The notes under the pieces: generated by a model
Database searches by the model: none
What the model saw: only the letters and a program-made list of their open reading frames with translations
What the model was told of the DNA's origin: nothing
Program-made: the position numbers and the translations under genes
DNA from: Chryseobacterium sp. SORGH_AS_0447
GTDB taxonomy: Bacteria > Bacteroidota > Bacteroidia > Flavobacteriales > Weeksellaceae
Length of the DNA: 64,000 nucleotides
Direction of reading: 5' to 3'
Assembly (NCBI RefSeq): GCF_030818695.1
Contig: NZ_JAUTAR010000001.1
Span: forward strand, 1,792,501 to 1,856,500
Shown here: one piece after another, positions 40,149 through 49,486 of the stretch
Layout: each line of letters starts with the position of its first letter
How positions within the stretch are numbered: position 1 is the stretch's first letter

Positions 40149-42521
40149 TTAAAACTTTAAAGCAATACTGGCCAGATATCGTATCGGAGCTTGTGGTGTC
40201 AATCTTATCGACCATGCTCTTTCGCTGGTGATATTGTCAATCTTCAGACCAAGCCTGTATTTCGGACGGTCGTAGAAAATGCTGGCATCAAACATTTTGT
40301 ATGAAGGGATAATTACTTTTGCCGTCTGGGTATTCGTCTGGTAGGACATGCTTCCGATATTTCCTCCGAAACCAGCCGCAAGACCACTTAATTTTCCTTT
40401 TACAAATGCATAGCTTACCCAGAAGTTGTACATATTCTGAGGTCCTGAAGCGGCAGGGCGCAGGTTTAAAACCGAAGCATCGGCTTCCGTAAACTTACTG
40501 TCGTTGTATGCATAACCTACAATAATACTAAGGCCCGCCACAGGATTGGCTGTGATGTCCACTTCAACCCCTTTGCTGTACTGCGAACCGTCCTGGATTG
40601 AGAAATTGGCATCATCAGGATCCGTTCTCAGAACATGGTCTACATTGATGTCATAGTAACTTACCGTTCCGACAAGCCTGTGACTGAACAGGTCTGCTTT
40701 AGCCCCGAACTCCAGTTGATTTCCTCTCTGAGGAACAAAATTATTTCCGTTCTTGTCAACACCGCTGATGTTGAAGAATCCGTTCATATAATTCCCGAAA
40801 AGCGATACCTTATCCTTTACGATTTCATAAACCAGTCCTGATTTGTGAGACAACGCTGTCTGTGTATATGGCCCGGCCTGTAGCCCGCTGACACTGAGCC
40901 CACCGGTGGTCTGGCCTGTCAGGATGTTGTAAACCCCGTTGTAATGGAAGTTATCGACTCTCAAGCTTCCCATTACTTTCAAACGGTCGGTAATATCGAA
41001 TACATCGGAAATGTAGGCTGCATAGGTGTTATCGCTGCTTTTTTCTTTTCGCGGTGTGCCGGTATTGGTAAGGTTATCCAGCATATCCCGTGTCACTCTG
41101 TACGTGCTTGGCGTATTCACAAAATCAACTACCGGTGCGTTGACGGTGGTTCTGTCGAAACTGTTGAAATTGTTGTAATAATCCAGGCCGAAAACCATTC
41201 TGTTTCTGAATTTTCCGATATAAAAATCCCCGATAAAATTCTGCTGAAGATTTGTTGCAATAAAATTGGTATTTCCTACAATCACACTTGGCTGTAAAGT
41301 AGTATCCGAACGTCCGTTCAGAGCGGTAATGTAGCCATTGATGGTTGATTTCGCTCTTGAAAATATGGTTTGAGAAGTCCAGTCGGATGAGATCTTATAA
41401 TTCAGTTGCCCGAAAATGTTCATCATTTGGGTAGAATAGGTGATGTCATCTCCCAGAAACGTTCTGTTGTAAGGAAAATTCATGTCGGCAATAGACTTGA
41501 TTTTATTGCTTTTCGTATAAGGATTAAACCGTACGACCGAAGTTCCTTTGGCAAGCCCGAATTCAACATCCAATAATAAAGATAACCGGTCGTTGATCTG
41601 ATAGGAGAAGCTTGGGGCAAGTGCTAAACTGTTTGTAAAACCCGTATCCTGGAAGCTTTTTTCGAATGTTGTCGCTCCGTTCAGCCTGAACAAAGCCGTT
41701 TTGTCTGCATTGATCGGGGTATTGGCATCAAAAGTAAGCCGGTTGAAATTCCAGCTTCCTCCCGTATAGCTTACCTCGCCTCCTTTCCCGTTATACGGTT
41801 TTTTGGTAACCCTGTTGTATAACCCGCCATAGCTGCTTGAAACCTGGGTTCCGAAAAGGGTAGTGGAAGGACCTTTAATCGCTTCGATTCTTTCTAAATT
41901 GGTATTATCTAAAAATGAAAATGCAGCTCCGGCAACCCCGTTTCTTGCATTGGGCTCGGTATCGAAACCGCGGGAACGGAATGTTACCCTTCCCTGGTTG
42001 GCAATCATCGGAATTCCGGCTCCGGGAATATTTTTCGAAACACTTCCCAAGTCCACTGCCATCTGCTGAGTGATCAGCTCTTTGGGAACCTTATTGTAGA
42101 CCTGTGGGTTTTCAAGATACTTTATCGGCAGTTTTGCAACGTACGGACTTTCTTTTCTTGTGATCTTTGGCGTGCTCCCGACGATTCTTACCTCCTGTAA
42201 AACCTGAATATTTTCTTTGGAAAGCTGATAATTAACCGGGGTATCTTCATCCTGCTTTACTTCCACGGGAATCTGTTGCTCCTTAAGACCGAGCATCTGG
42301 ATTTTAACGGTGTAACTGCCCGGGGCGATCTGTGAAAATTTGAAATTACCGTGAATATCGGTAGTGGTTATTTTATCCTGCCCCAGCAATGAAACCGAAA
42401 CAAGCTCGACGGGTTCGTTATCGATAGAGGTAATGGTTCCCGAGATAGAACCGGTATTGGTCTGTGCAATAAAAAGGGAAAAGCACAAAACAGAAAGTAA
42501 AAAGAATAAACGTTTCAGCAT
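40149..42521 (-). CDS. TonB-dependent siderophore receptor
   Basis: 790 residues. Signal peptide to FIAQ (about 20), then a carboxypeptidase-regulatory-like beta domain (about 23-105, GSISGTITSIDNEPVELVSV) usual in Bacteroidota receptors. The plug domain (about 125-240) contains RGFDTEPNARNGV and IEAIKGPSTTLFGTQ, and a 22-strand barrel ends with a C-terminal aromatic (ASIALKF). The plug and barrel features are those of the siderophore receptor subgroup (FhuE/FecA-like). It imports a ferric chelate through the outer membrane with TonB energy. No adjacent periplasmic transport genes are in the window. The ligand cannot be named. Confidence 0.93.
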   Translation of the reverse strand: MLKRLFFLLSVLCFSLFIAQTNTGSISGTITSIDNEPVELVSVSLLGQDKITTTDIHGNFKFSQIAPGSYTVKIQMLGLKEQQIPVEVKQDEDTPVNYQLSKENIQVLQEVRIVGSTPKITRKESPYVAKLPIKYLENPQVYNKVPKELITQQMAVDLGSVSKNIPGAGIPMIANQGRVTFRSRGFDTEPNARNGVAGAAFSFLDNTNLERIEAIKGPSTTLFGTQVSSSYGGLYNRVTKKPYNGKGGEVSYTGGSWNFNRLTFDANTPINADKTALFRLNGATTFEKSFQDTGFTNSLALAPSFSYQINDRLSLLLDVEFGLAKGTSVVRFNPYTKSNKIKSIADMNFPYNRTFLGDDITYSTQMMNIFGQLNYKISSDWTSQTIFSRAKSTINGYITALNGRSDTTLQPSVIVGNTNFIATNLQQNFIGDFYIGKFRNRMVFGLDYYNNFNSFDRTTVNAPVVDFVNTPSTYRVTRDMLDNLTNTGTPRKEKSSDNTYAAYISDVFDITDRLKVMGSLRVDNFHYNGVYNILTGQTTGGLSVSGLQAGPYTQTALSHKSGLVYEIVKDKVSLFGNYMNGFFNISGVDKNGNNFVPQRGNQLEFGAKADLFSHRLVGTVSYYDINVDHVLRTDPDDANFSIQDGSQYSKGVEVDITANPVAGLSIIVGYAYNDSKFTEADASVLNLRPAASGPQNMYNFWVSYAFVKGKLSGLAAGFGGNIGSMSYQTNTQTAKVIIPSYKMFDASIFYDRPKYRLGLKIDNITSERAWSIRLTPQAPIRYLASIALKF

Positions 42522-43021
42522 GATTTATAATTATAGGCTCCTTCTTCTGCATGATCAGGAAGGAGAGATGAGACTTCGCTAAGATTCCGGGAATATTTTG
42601 TGACGGTAATTATCCTTAAGTAGAATTGTAATTTTTGTTGGATTTAATAATTACCTTTTTCATTAAACTTATTTAGACCAAATATTAATAAGGTGCAAAT
42701 GTAATTAAAAAACTATTTTAATGATCAATATTTTTGAAAAAACGGAAATAAAATTTCAGAGATAAAAAACGGTGAGCCTTAACTTTAAAGAAGGAAATGC
42801 TTTCTGAAATATTTTTTCTATCATTGACTAAAGTTGAGCAGGTAAGGAAAGCGGGTATTGGAGCGGGTATTTGATTGATTACCTTATCCGCGATGAATAA
42901 TAATCTGTTCCGAGGCTTAGATTTTTAGCTTACTGCTGTTTCTGGATGTTCATTCCTAAAAAAGAAAAATACGGCTGACGTTACTGTGAAAATAGATAAA
43001 TCCTCAAAGATACTTGGATCA
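42522..43021. other. Leader region of the receptor gene; no gene
   Basis: About 500 bp, AT-rich. It must contain the receptor promoter, probably iron-regulated, but I could not identify a convincing Fur box or -7 element. The far part also follows the 2H-protein stop codon. Confidence 0.45.
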
Positions 43022-43714
43022 TTATAAGGTAAAACGGTGAAGCGTCTTCACAATTATGTTTTTTTGGTACCAGTCATTATAGACCAGCTCCAGCGATGCT
43101 GCCTGCATTTCGCCAAAGTCGGTTTCCCGGTACTTTTGCAGTGCGGCTGCAAATTTATCGGCAGATTTTAGTGCTTTCCTGAAGCGGATTGAAGTAAGGT
43201 GAGCAGTGGAAAGTTTATATCTCAAATCGATGCTCTGCTGGAGATTAGTAAAGCCAAAATTCTTTCTTATCCGGTCTCTCAACGTTTCAAGACCGTTATC
43301 CACTGGAAATCCCTGGATCATTATCGCTTCCTGAGTGGCTGTTATCCCATGAAAATGTAGCCTCATCTCCGGAATGTCCTTCATACTTTCCGAAATCACC
43401 TGTACATAATCCGGTATGGATACGTCCTCAAGATTAAAACCGTCGTAACAGGAAATTATAGAGAGCGCTGTGATATGCAGATCCGCAGCAGGCTGGTAAT
43501 ACTGTTCTTCATCAATGCTTTTCATTTCCTGCTGAAACCGGCTGATTTTATCTTTAATTTCATCATTCGGCCTTATCAGCAGGGTCAGTCCGCGACGGTT
43601 GTCTCCTGGATGATCAATCATCTGGTCCGGCAGGAGATCGCCCCTGCCGATTTTACCGATCGATTGGTGAAACAGACGATCATACAGCTGTGATAACGCA
43701 TTATGCTTGTTCAT
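43022..43714 (-). CDS. 2H phosphoesterase-like protein
   Basis: 230 residues without signal or membrane segments. Two HxT motifs separated by about 90 residues, H80-I-T82 in DLHITALSI and a second in STAHLTSIRF, are the signature of the 2H phosphoesterase superfamily (2'-5' RNA ligase and cyclic phosphodiesterase types). The N-terminal part (1-70) is longer than in minimal members. The substrate, RNA or a cyclic nucleotide phosphate, is unknown. Monocistronic, with a TACATTTG -7 element upstream. Confidence 0.78.
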   Translation of the reverse strand: MNKHNALSQLYDRLFHQSIGKIGRGDLLPDQMIDHPGDNRRGLTLLIRPNDEIKDKISRFQQEMKSIDEEQYYQPAADLHITALSIISCYDGFNLEDVSIPDYVQVISESMKDIPEMRLHFHGITATQEAIMIQGFPVDNGLETLRDRIRKNFGFTNLQQSIDLRYKLSTAHLTSIRFRKALKSADKFAAALQKYRETDFGEMQAASLELVYNDWYQKNIIVKTLHRFTL

Positions 43715-43743
43715 GGAGAAATGACAGTCTTTGTTTACCCTTA

Positions 43744-43751
43744 CAAATGTA
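43744..43751 (-). promoter_or_regulatory. -7 element of the 2H gene
   Basis: TACATTTG on the minus strand fits TAnnTTTG and lies 30 bp before the start; a TTG lies 15 bp further upstream, a little closer than usual. Confidence 0.4.
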
Positions 43752-44038
43752 CGTTCTTATTGTTTTCAAGGGAAAAAATTCAAGGAATATTTACAAAGGC
43801 AGCATAGACAAAGATTTATGAATTTTGATTCCGGCTGATCCAATTTGTCATTCTAAAAATATTTAAACTTCTATAAATTTATTTTTCAAAATTAAATTGT
43901 GCGATCATCGTTTTAATTAAATAAATTGCCGATGTTAAAACAGCGGCTAACGTTTATACTAAATTTAAAAGAGACAGCCTTTGCTGGATTTTTAAAATAA
44001 CAACAATAAAATAAATTAGAAATACTTCCTGACCTCCT
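43752..44038. other. Divergent intergenic DNA before the beta-lactamase pseudogene
   Basis: About 290 bp, AT-rich, no clear promoter for the pseudogene and no RNA gene seen. Confidence 0.45.
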
Positions 44039-44850
44039 ATGAAATCGGCAAAAATTATTCTCTTATCCGTTGTTATGCTTCTTCCGTTTATGGCTTTCCG
44101 GTCTGTTTCCAAAACTGTCATCCGGGATGATTTTAAAAAGTTTTATGATCAATATGGCGTTGAAGGATCATTTATCATGTACGATCAAAAGAATGACCGA
44201 TATACCATTTACAATCAGGAGCAGATGAATACCCCGTTTACCCCGGCTTCTACATTTAAAATAGGGAATTCTCTGGTCGCACTGGAAACCGGAGTTGTAA
44301 AAGATGAAAATGTTGTCTTCAAATGGGACGGAGAAAAGCGGCCGCTTGACGTGTGGAATAAAGATACGGACATGAAAGATGCCTTCAAAAACTCAACCGT
44401 CTGGTATTATCAGGAGCTGGCGAGACGTATCGGTGAAGACCGGATGAAAAAATGGCTGAAAAAAGCCCGTTACGGCAATGCTGACATTACGGGAGGGATT
44501 GATGCTTTCTGGCTGTCGGGAAATCTCCGGATTACACCGCGTGAACAGATTGATTTCCTGCGCAGGCTCCATGATAACCAGCTTCCTTTTTCAGAACGTT
44601 CGATGAATATCGTAAAAGAGATCATGATCGTAAGCGATACACTGAACACAGTAACCCGGGCAAAACCCGGTGCCGGAAAACAGGGACAGCAATATGTGGG
44701 TTGGTATGTATGATATATCACCACCCCCGACAATGTATATTATTTTTCCAATTGTATCCAGACTGTCGAAAAAAGCAGGATTTCGGAAAAGCTAGGTTTG
44801 AAATACTGAATAATATTCTTGATGAATTGAAAGTCTGTAAAAAGAAATAA
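44039..44850 (+). pseudogene. Decayed class D beta-lactamase
   Basis: The frame 44039-44713 encodes a signal peptide and a class D (OXA-type) core: STFK (S71-K74), S119-T-V121 and Y145-G-N147. It then stops at TGA 44711-44713 inside GWYV, where relatives have G and continue. The same frame continues after the stop with YITTPDNVYYFSNCIQT. A second lesion follows at the A-run near 44770 (one base missing): reading shifted gives DFGKARFEILNNILDELK and the natural stop at 44850. In addition the KTG motif reads K209-P-G211. So the gene has at least two inactivating lesions plus a changed active-site motif. It is probably a dead resistance gene unless these are sequencing errors. Confidence 0.85.
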
Positions 44851-44859
44851 TAATTCCGA

Positions 44860-45819
44860 TTAATACGCTGACATGCTGTTTTTTGCCCTAAACTGAGTGG
44901 GCGACAGATGCATCTGTTTTTTGAAAAATGAACTGAAGTGGGAAGGTCCTTCAAATCCAAGACTGTAAGCAATCTCTGAAATGGACCAGGAGCTGTGCCG
45001 GAGCATAATTTTGGACTCTTTTAAGATTCTTTCGCTGATCAGTTGTGAAGTTGTTTTAAACAGGGTCTCCTTTACCGATTTGTTCAGGTGATTAACGTGT
45101 ACAGACATTTGGTCGGCAAAATCCGATGCAGACCGCAGCCTGATTCCTTCAATCGTATTTCTTATAGGGAACTGTTTTTCCAGCAGTTCCATAAATAATG
45201 AGGCAATTCTGCCGGGAGCATTTGCCTTTTCTGCCAAGATATGGGTAGAAGGCCTCAGCTTTAAAGCGGTAAAGATAAGCTGAAAGATGAGGTTTTTCAG
45301 TACATCATGCTTAAAACTGAAGTCTGAGGAAAGTTCTTGCTGCATTTGCAGGAATATACCTTCGAGCAGTACTTTCTCATCTTTGTTCAATTCAAAAACA
45401 GGATAGCCTTCTAGCTGGAAGAACGGGTATTTTTTGATGTTGCCGGAGCCTTCGGTATAGGATTCTGTAAAAATACAGCTGTATCCCGTCTGTTGATCGG
45501 AAAGGGTTTCCCAGTTATAAGGAATAAAAGGGTTGGCAAAAAGAAGCCCGTGTTCCTTTATCTCAAAGCTTTTGTCGGCATAATGTATTTTGCTTTGGCC
45601 GGAGACAAGGCAGATCTTGAAATAATTCTTTCGCCCGAAAGCAACAACATCAGGGTTTTCCGAAAGATTCCGCTTTCCGATAGGCATTACATTGAAATGC
45701 TCTTTCTCATCCAGCAGATCGGAAGTTTTCAGATAAGGGTGTCTGGCATAAAATTCTTCAAGGGTTTCAGGCATTGTCATGGAAAAATCTTTCAAGAGAT
45801 CATCTAAATTTTTAAGCAT
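44860..45819 (-). CDS. AraC-family transcriptional regulator
   Basis: 319 residues, with an N-terminal AraC-like sensor and a C-terminal HTH domain (about 215-315: SEIAYSLGFEGPSHFSSFFKK is the second HTH). The first ATG is at 45819, but a TACATTTG element (45822-45829) lies only three bases upstream. The real start may therefore be the ATG at 45780 (MTMPETLEEF), or the mRNA may be leaderless. It ends 9 bp from the pseudogene end, tail to tail. Its target is unknown. Confidence 0.88.
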   Translation of the reverse strand: MLKNLDDLLKDFSMTMPETLEEFYARHPYLKTSDLLDEKEHFNVMPIGKRNLSENPDVVAFGRKNYFKICLVSGQSKIHYADKSFEIKEHGLLFANPFIPYNWETLSDQQTGYSCIFTESYTEGSGNIKKYPFFQLEGYPVFELNKDEKVLLEGIFLQMQQELSSDFSFKHDVLKNLIFQLIFTALKLRPSTHILAEKANAPGRIASLFMELLEKQFPIRNTIEGIRLRSASDFADQMSVHVNHLNKSVKETLFKTTSQLISERILKESKIMLRHSSWSISEIAYSLGFEGPSHFSSFFKKQMHLSPTQFRAKNSMSAY

Positions 45820-45864
45820 AACAAATGTACTATAAATGAATGGTATACGCTAAATGATAAGAAA

Positions 45865-45900
45865 AAAACAGCTATCATCCATAAGGATCATAGCTGTTTT
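45865..45900 (-). terminator. Terminator of the NTF2-like gene
   Basis: aaaacagctatcatcc (45865-45880) pairs with ggatcatagctgtttt (45885-45900) with one mismatch; read on the minus strand it is followed by a T-run. It separates the NTF2-like gene from the AraC gene. Confidence 0.8.
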
Positions 45901-45904
45901 CAAA

Positions 45905-46348
45905 TTAATTATTTACAAAATTGCTCAAAGGTGCATTAATAGCTTCCATAGCAACAAGCGGATTCCAGAAGTCGACATATTTTAAAATTTTGCCTTCGTC
46001 ATCGGTCGTCACCACCGAGATGTAGCGCTGATTGTAAGGTTTCCCCGTATGTACCGCTTTACCCTGGCTCGAAAATTCGGCGATAACCAGGTTCGGATTC
46101 TCGGTAGCATGGAAATAGAGGTTTTCAAACACCACTTTAAAATGTTTCGGGAAATTCTGCATGTATTCAAAAAGCGCTGTCTTTCCTTCGATCATTTTAG
46201 GAAAATCTGCCGGGCCGTAAGGAAATTCTAGAATACCGTTTTCTGTAAAGAGGTCAACCCATTTTTCAATCTGTCCGGATGAAAGAAGTTCCAGGTGGTC
46301 TTTAAATGTTTTTTGAGCTGCATTTCGGATTCTTTCAATTGTACTCAT
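45905..46348 (-). CDS. NTF2-like (SnoaL/PhzA-type) protein
   Basis: 147 residues of the NTF2-like superfamily: an N-terminal helix (IERIRNAAQKTFKDHLELL), the WVDLFTENGILEFPYGP segment, and strands FEYMQNFPKHFKVVFENLYFHA and VIAEFSSQGKAVHTGKPYNQRY. Closest in pattern to SnoaL/PhzA-like small-molecule isomerases or binding proteins. Its substrate is not evident. Own promoter: TACTTTTG at 46389-46396. A terminator follows, so it is a single-gene unit. Confidence 0.85.
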   Translation of the reverse strand: MSTIERIRNAAQKTFKDHLELLSSGQIEKWVDLFTENGILEFPYGPADFPKMIEGKTALFEYMQNFPKHFKVVFENLYFHATENPNLVIAEFSSQGKAVHTGKPYNQRYISVVTTDDEGKILKYVDFWNPLVAMEAINAPLSNFVNN

Positions 46349-46388
46349 AATTTTAAAAATGATTTAATGTTTACTTTAATATTCAATA

Positions 46389-46396
46389 CAAAAGTA
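46389..46396 (-). promoter_or_regulatory. -7 element of the NTF2-like gene
   Basis: TACTTTTG fits TAnnTTTG exactly, 40 bp before the ATG on the minus strand. Confidence 0.45.
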
Positions 46397-46786
46397 TTCA
46401 TGCAGACAGCCTCAGCAGTATAAAAAATCAAACGGTATTTGTCAAAAATCAATCAATCGGTAAACGATAGAATAGTGATTACTTTAAATAAAATAAGGTT
46501 AGATGGTGGCAAGATTAAATAGGGCTTGTCAAAAACTTTGAATCTTGCAATATTTTTAAATTATTCCTATTTATCAAAGAGGAGTTATCTATGATACGTT
46601 TGCAATTTTGATTGAGGTAAAATCCTTCAGGATTATTCCCGTCTTTTTAATAATATATTCGTAATGACCCATCATTAAAGCAATTTTATATGCCGATCTG
46701 CAATTTTATGGTACGCTTTTCAACAAAGTAGGGGCGTGATCTATTTCCTATTTTTGTATTTTCGTGAATTGAAATTAACAGTGAGA
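46397..46786. other. Divergent intergenic DNA, no gene
   Basis: About 390 bp; contains the upstream part of both divergent promoters. An in-frame GTG at 46736 before the kinase was rejected as start in favour of ATG 46787. Confidence 0.5.
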
Positions 46787-49288
46787 ATGAAGGACCAAGT
46801 ACCACCCTTGAATTTTGAACAGATGATCGGCGTACTTTCTTTTATCAACACCGCTACGGCAGTGCATGTTGGTGAAGATGCCAGGATTGAATTTGCAAAT
46901 CAGGCCATGCTAACCGTTTGGGGCCGCGGGCCGGAAGTAATCGGAAAAAGTCTGGAAGAGGCTATGCCCGAGCTTTCCGGACAGCCTTTTATCGAAATGT
47001 TTGCAAAGGTATGGCGGGAAGGCATTACCATTTCGGGAAGCGATACTCCTGCTGAAATTCTTGTTAACGGAGTACTGGATACCTATTATTTTGATTTTGA
47101 ATACCGCGCCGTAAAGGATGAAAGCGGCCGGGTAATCGCCATACTGCATACCGCGACCGATGTTACGGAGCGTTACCTCAACAGGCGCGAACTGCAGGAG
47201 GCCGGCGAGAATAAAGCATTGCTTTTGCGCGAGCAATCACTCAACGAGCAGCTTGCCGTCGTAAATGAAGAATTAAGTGCAACCAATGAGGAGCTTCATA
47301 CAAGCCGGGAAGAGCTTTCCCGGATGAATGTCGAGCTGGAAGTGATGGTGGAAGACCGTGTAAAGGCCCTGATCGAAAGTGAAGAGCGTTTCAGGTCTAT
47401 GGCCGATAACACCGATGTACTGATCGCCGTACGCGACGAGACCGGGCAGCTGATTTATTTTAATAAAGCGTGGTCACAACTCACCGGAAGGACGGCAGAG
47501 CAACTACTCAGCAAAGGATGGTATGATCTGCTTCATCCCGCTGACAAAGAGCAATTCATCCATACCCACCAGCAGGCCTTTGCTCAGAGGATTTCCTACA
47601 GCGCCGAAATGCGGATGCTTGGATCCGACGGGTCTTATCATTGGCTGCTGAAAAAGGGGACCCCGAGATTTCTTTCCGACGGAAACTTTGCCGGATACAT
47701 TAGCTCCTGTGTAGACATTACCCAGCAAAAACTAAGTGAGCAGCAGCTGAAGTCTATCAATGAAGAGTTAGCGGCTTCCAATGAAGAGCTGGCTGCTCTT
47801 AATGAGGAACTTGCAGCGACCAATGAAGAACTGGCAGAATCCAATGATGAGCTGTTGTTGAGTGAAGCACGTTTCCGAAACCTGATCAGACAGGCGCCGG
47901 TTGCGATATGCGTGATCCGTGCCGAAGATCTTATCGTTACGGAGGTTAACGACGGATATTTAAAATTGGTGGGAAAATCCCGGGAGCAGCTGGAAAAGCG
48001 TTTCATCTGGGAAGGAGTGGCCGAAGCAGCCGAAGCATATTCACCGGTGATGCATCAGGTGATTACTTCCGGAACCGCCTTTCACGGAATAGAGCACGAG
48101 CTCATTTTGAACCGCAATGGCAGGGATGAAATCATGTTTATCGATTTTGTTTACGAACCGGTAACCGATTTGAAGGGGACTGTTACTTCCATCATGGTCG
48201 TAGGCAACGACGTGACCGATAAAGTGATGGCAAGAAGACAGATCGAAGATATCGAGGAACGTAACCGTCTGGCCATTGAGGCAGCGGAGATCGGAACTTA
48301 TGAACTGAATTACGAAAGCCATTTGGTCATCGGTTCCAAACGTTTTGATCAGATCTTCGGTATTACCAGCCCGGCTTCAAGAGCGGAAATCCTTGCTACT
48401 TATCACCCTTTGGACGCCCATCTTAGCGATCAGGCGCACAGTATCGCCCGAAAAACCGGAAAGCTTTTTTATGAAACCCGTATTCTGAACGCAGACGGTT
48501 CTGTAAAATGGATCCGCCTACAGGGAAATGTTCATTACGACAGCGAAGGCAACCTGAAAAAGCTGTTGGGAACCGTGATGGACATTACCGCTTTGAAACA
48601 GCTTCAGCAACAGAAAGACGATTTTATTTCCATTGCCAGCCACGAGCTTAAAACACCGCTTACCAGCCTGAAAGCCTCTTTACAGCTTTTGGATCGGATG
48701 AAAGCAAGCCCGACGCCTTTGCTGCCGCGGTTAATTGAGCAGTGCAACAGAAGTATGGACCGGATTTCTGAGCTTGTTGAAGAACTGCTTAATGTTACCC
48801 GAATCAATGAAGGCAAGGTTATTTTAAACAAAAAAACGTTTAATCTGGCTCATATGGTAGACGAGTGCTGTGCCCATGTTCTGCAGTTAGGAACCCATGA
48901 TCTGGTGGTAGAAGGAGAAAGAAATCTGGAAATCACAGCAGATGAGAACCGGATACAGCAGGTGGTTACAAACTTCATTAATAATGCCATCAAATACGCG
49001 CCTCAAAGCAAACAGATATTCCTAAAGATCGAACATGCTGCTGATTCCGTGAAGGTTTCCGTCCGGGATACCGGTCCGGGCATTCCGGCTGATAAGCTGC
49101 CACACCTGTTTGAACGTTATTACAGGGTAGATCCGAGAGGCATACAGGTTTCAGGACTGGGGTTAGGACTGTACATCAGTGCGGATATTATTGAGCGTCA
49201 TGGCGGCAAGATCGGTGTGGAAAGTACGGAAGGTGTGGGAAGCACATTCTGGTTTACGTTGCCTGATCAGGCTGAACACGCTAAATAG
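46787..49288 (+). CDS. Soluble multi-PAS histidine kinase
   Basis: 833 residues from ATG 46787. No transmembrane segment, so cytosolic. Order: PAS (about 10-135), coiled coil with NEELSATNEELHTSREEL heptads (about 150-200), PAS (205-325), a second coiled coil (NEELAASNEELAALNEELAA, about 335-365), PAS (370-490), PAS (495-610), HisKA with the H-box in SHELKTPLTSLKASLQLL (about 625), and HATPase with NAIKYAPQSK, DTGPGIPADKLP and GLGLYISADI. No receiver domain is fused and no response regulator is adjacent, so it is an orphan kinase. The PAS domains likely sense a small molecule or redox state. Confidence 0.93.
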   Translation: MKDQVPPLNFEQMIGVLSFINTATAVHVGEDARIEFANQAMLTVWGRGPEVIGKSLEEAMPELSGQPFIEMFAKVWREGITISGSDTPAEILVNGVLDTYYFDFEYRAVKDESGRVIAILHTATDVTERYLNRRELQEAGENKALLLREQSLNEQLAVVNEELSATNEELHTSREELSRMNVELEVMVEDRVKALIESEERFRSMADNTDVLIAVRDETGQLIYFNKAWSQLTGRTAEQLLSKGWYDLLHPADKEQFIHTHQQAFAQRISYSAEMRMLGSDGSYHWLLKKGTPRFLSDGNFAGYISSCVDITQQKLSEQQLKSINEELAASNEELAALNEELAATNEELAESNDELLLSEARFRNLIRQAPVAICVIRAEDLIVTEVNDGYLKLVGKSREQLEKRFIWEGVAEAAEAYSPVMHQVITSGTAFHGIEHELILNRNGRDEIMFIDFVYEPVTDLKGTVTSIMVVGNDVTDKVMARRQIEDIEERNRLAIEAAEIGTYELNYESHLVIGSKRFDQIFGITSPASRAEILATYHPLDAHLSDQAHSIARKTGKLFYETRILNADGSVKWIRLQGNVHYDSEGNLKKLLGTVMDITALKQLQQQKDDFISIASHELKTPLTSLKASLQLLDRMKASPTPLLPRLIEQCNRSMDRISELVEELLNVTRINEGKVILNKKTFNLAHMVDECCAHVLQLGTHDLVVEGERNLEITADENRIQQVVTNFINNAIKYAPQSKQIFLKIEHAADSVKVSVRDTGPGIPADKLPHLFERYYRVDPRGIQVSGLGLGLYISADIIERHGGKIGVESTEGVGSTFWFTLPDQAEHAK

Positions 49289-49486
49289 CCGTTTTAGTAT
49301 TTCAAAAACTTTAAATATAGAAATTTAAAAAAGGAGATGGCTTATTAAATTATAAGCCTATCCGCCGTAGTAAATGGAAGTTTCTGAAGATTTCTGTCAG
49401 AGGACGGAATATGTATTTATTTAAATTTATGCATTTAAAGCGAAACCTCAGCCGATTTAAAACATTTGAAGCAAAAAAAAGAGAAA

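Noticed and set aside
44711..44713. Stop codon readthrough or selenocysteine at the TGA of the beta-lactamase
   Set aside because: No sign of a selenocysteine insertion element, relatives have Gly here, and a second frameshift follows; decay is simpler.
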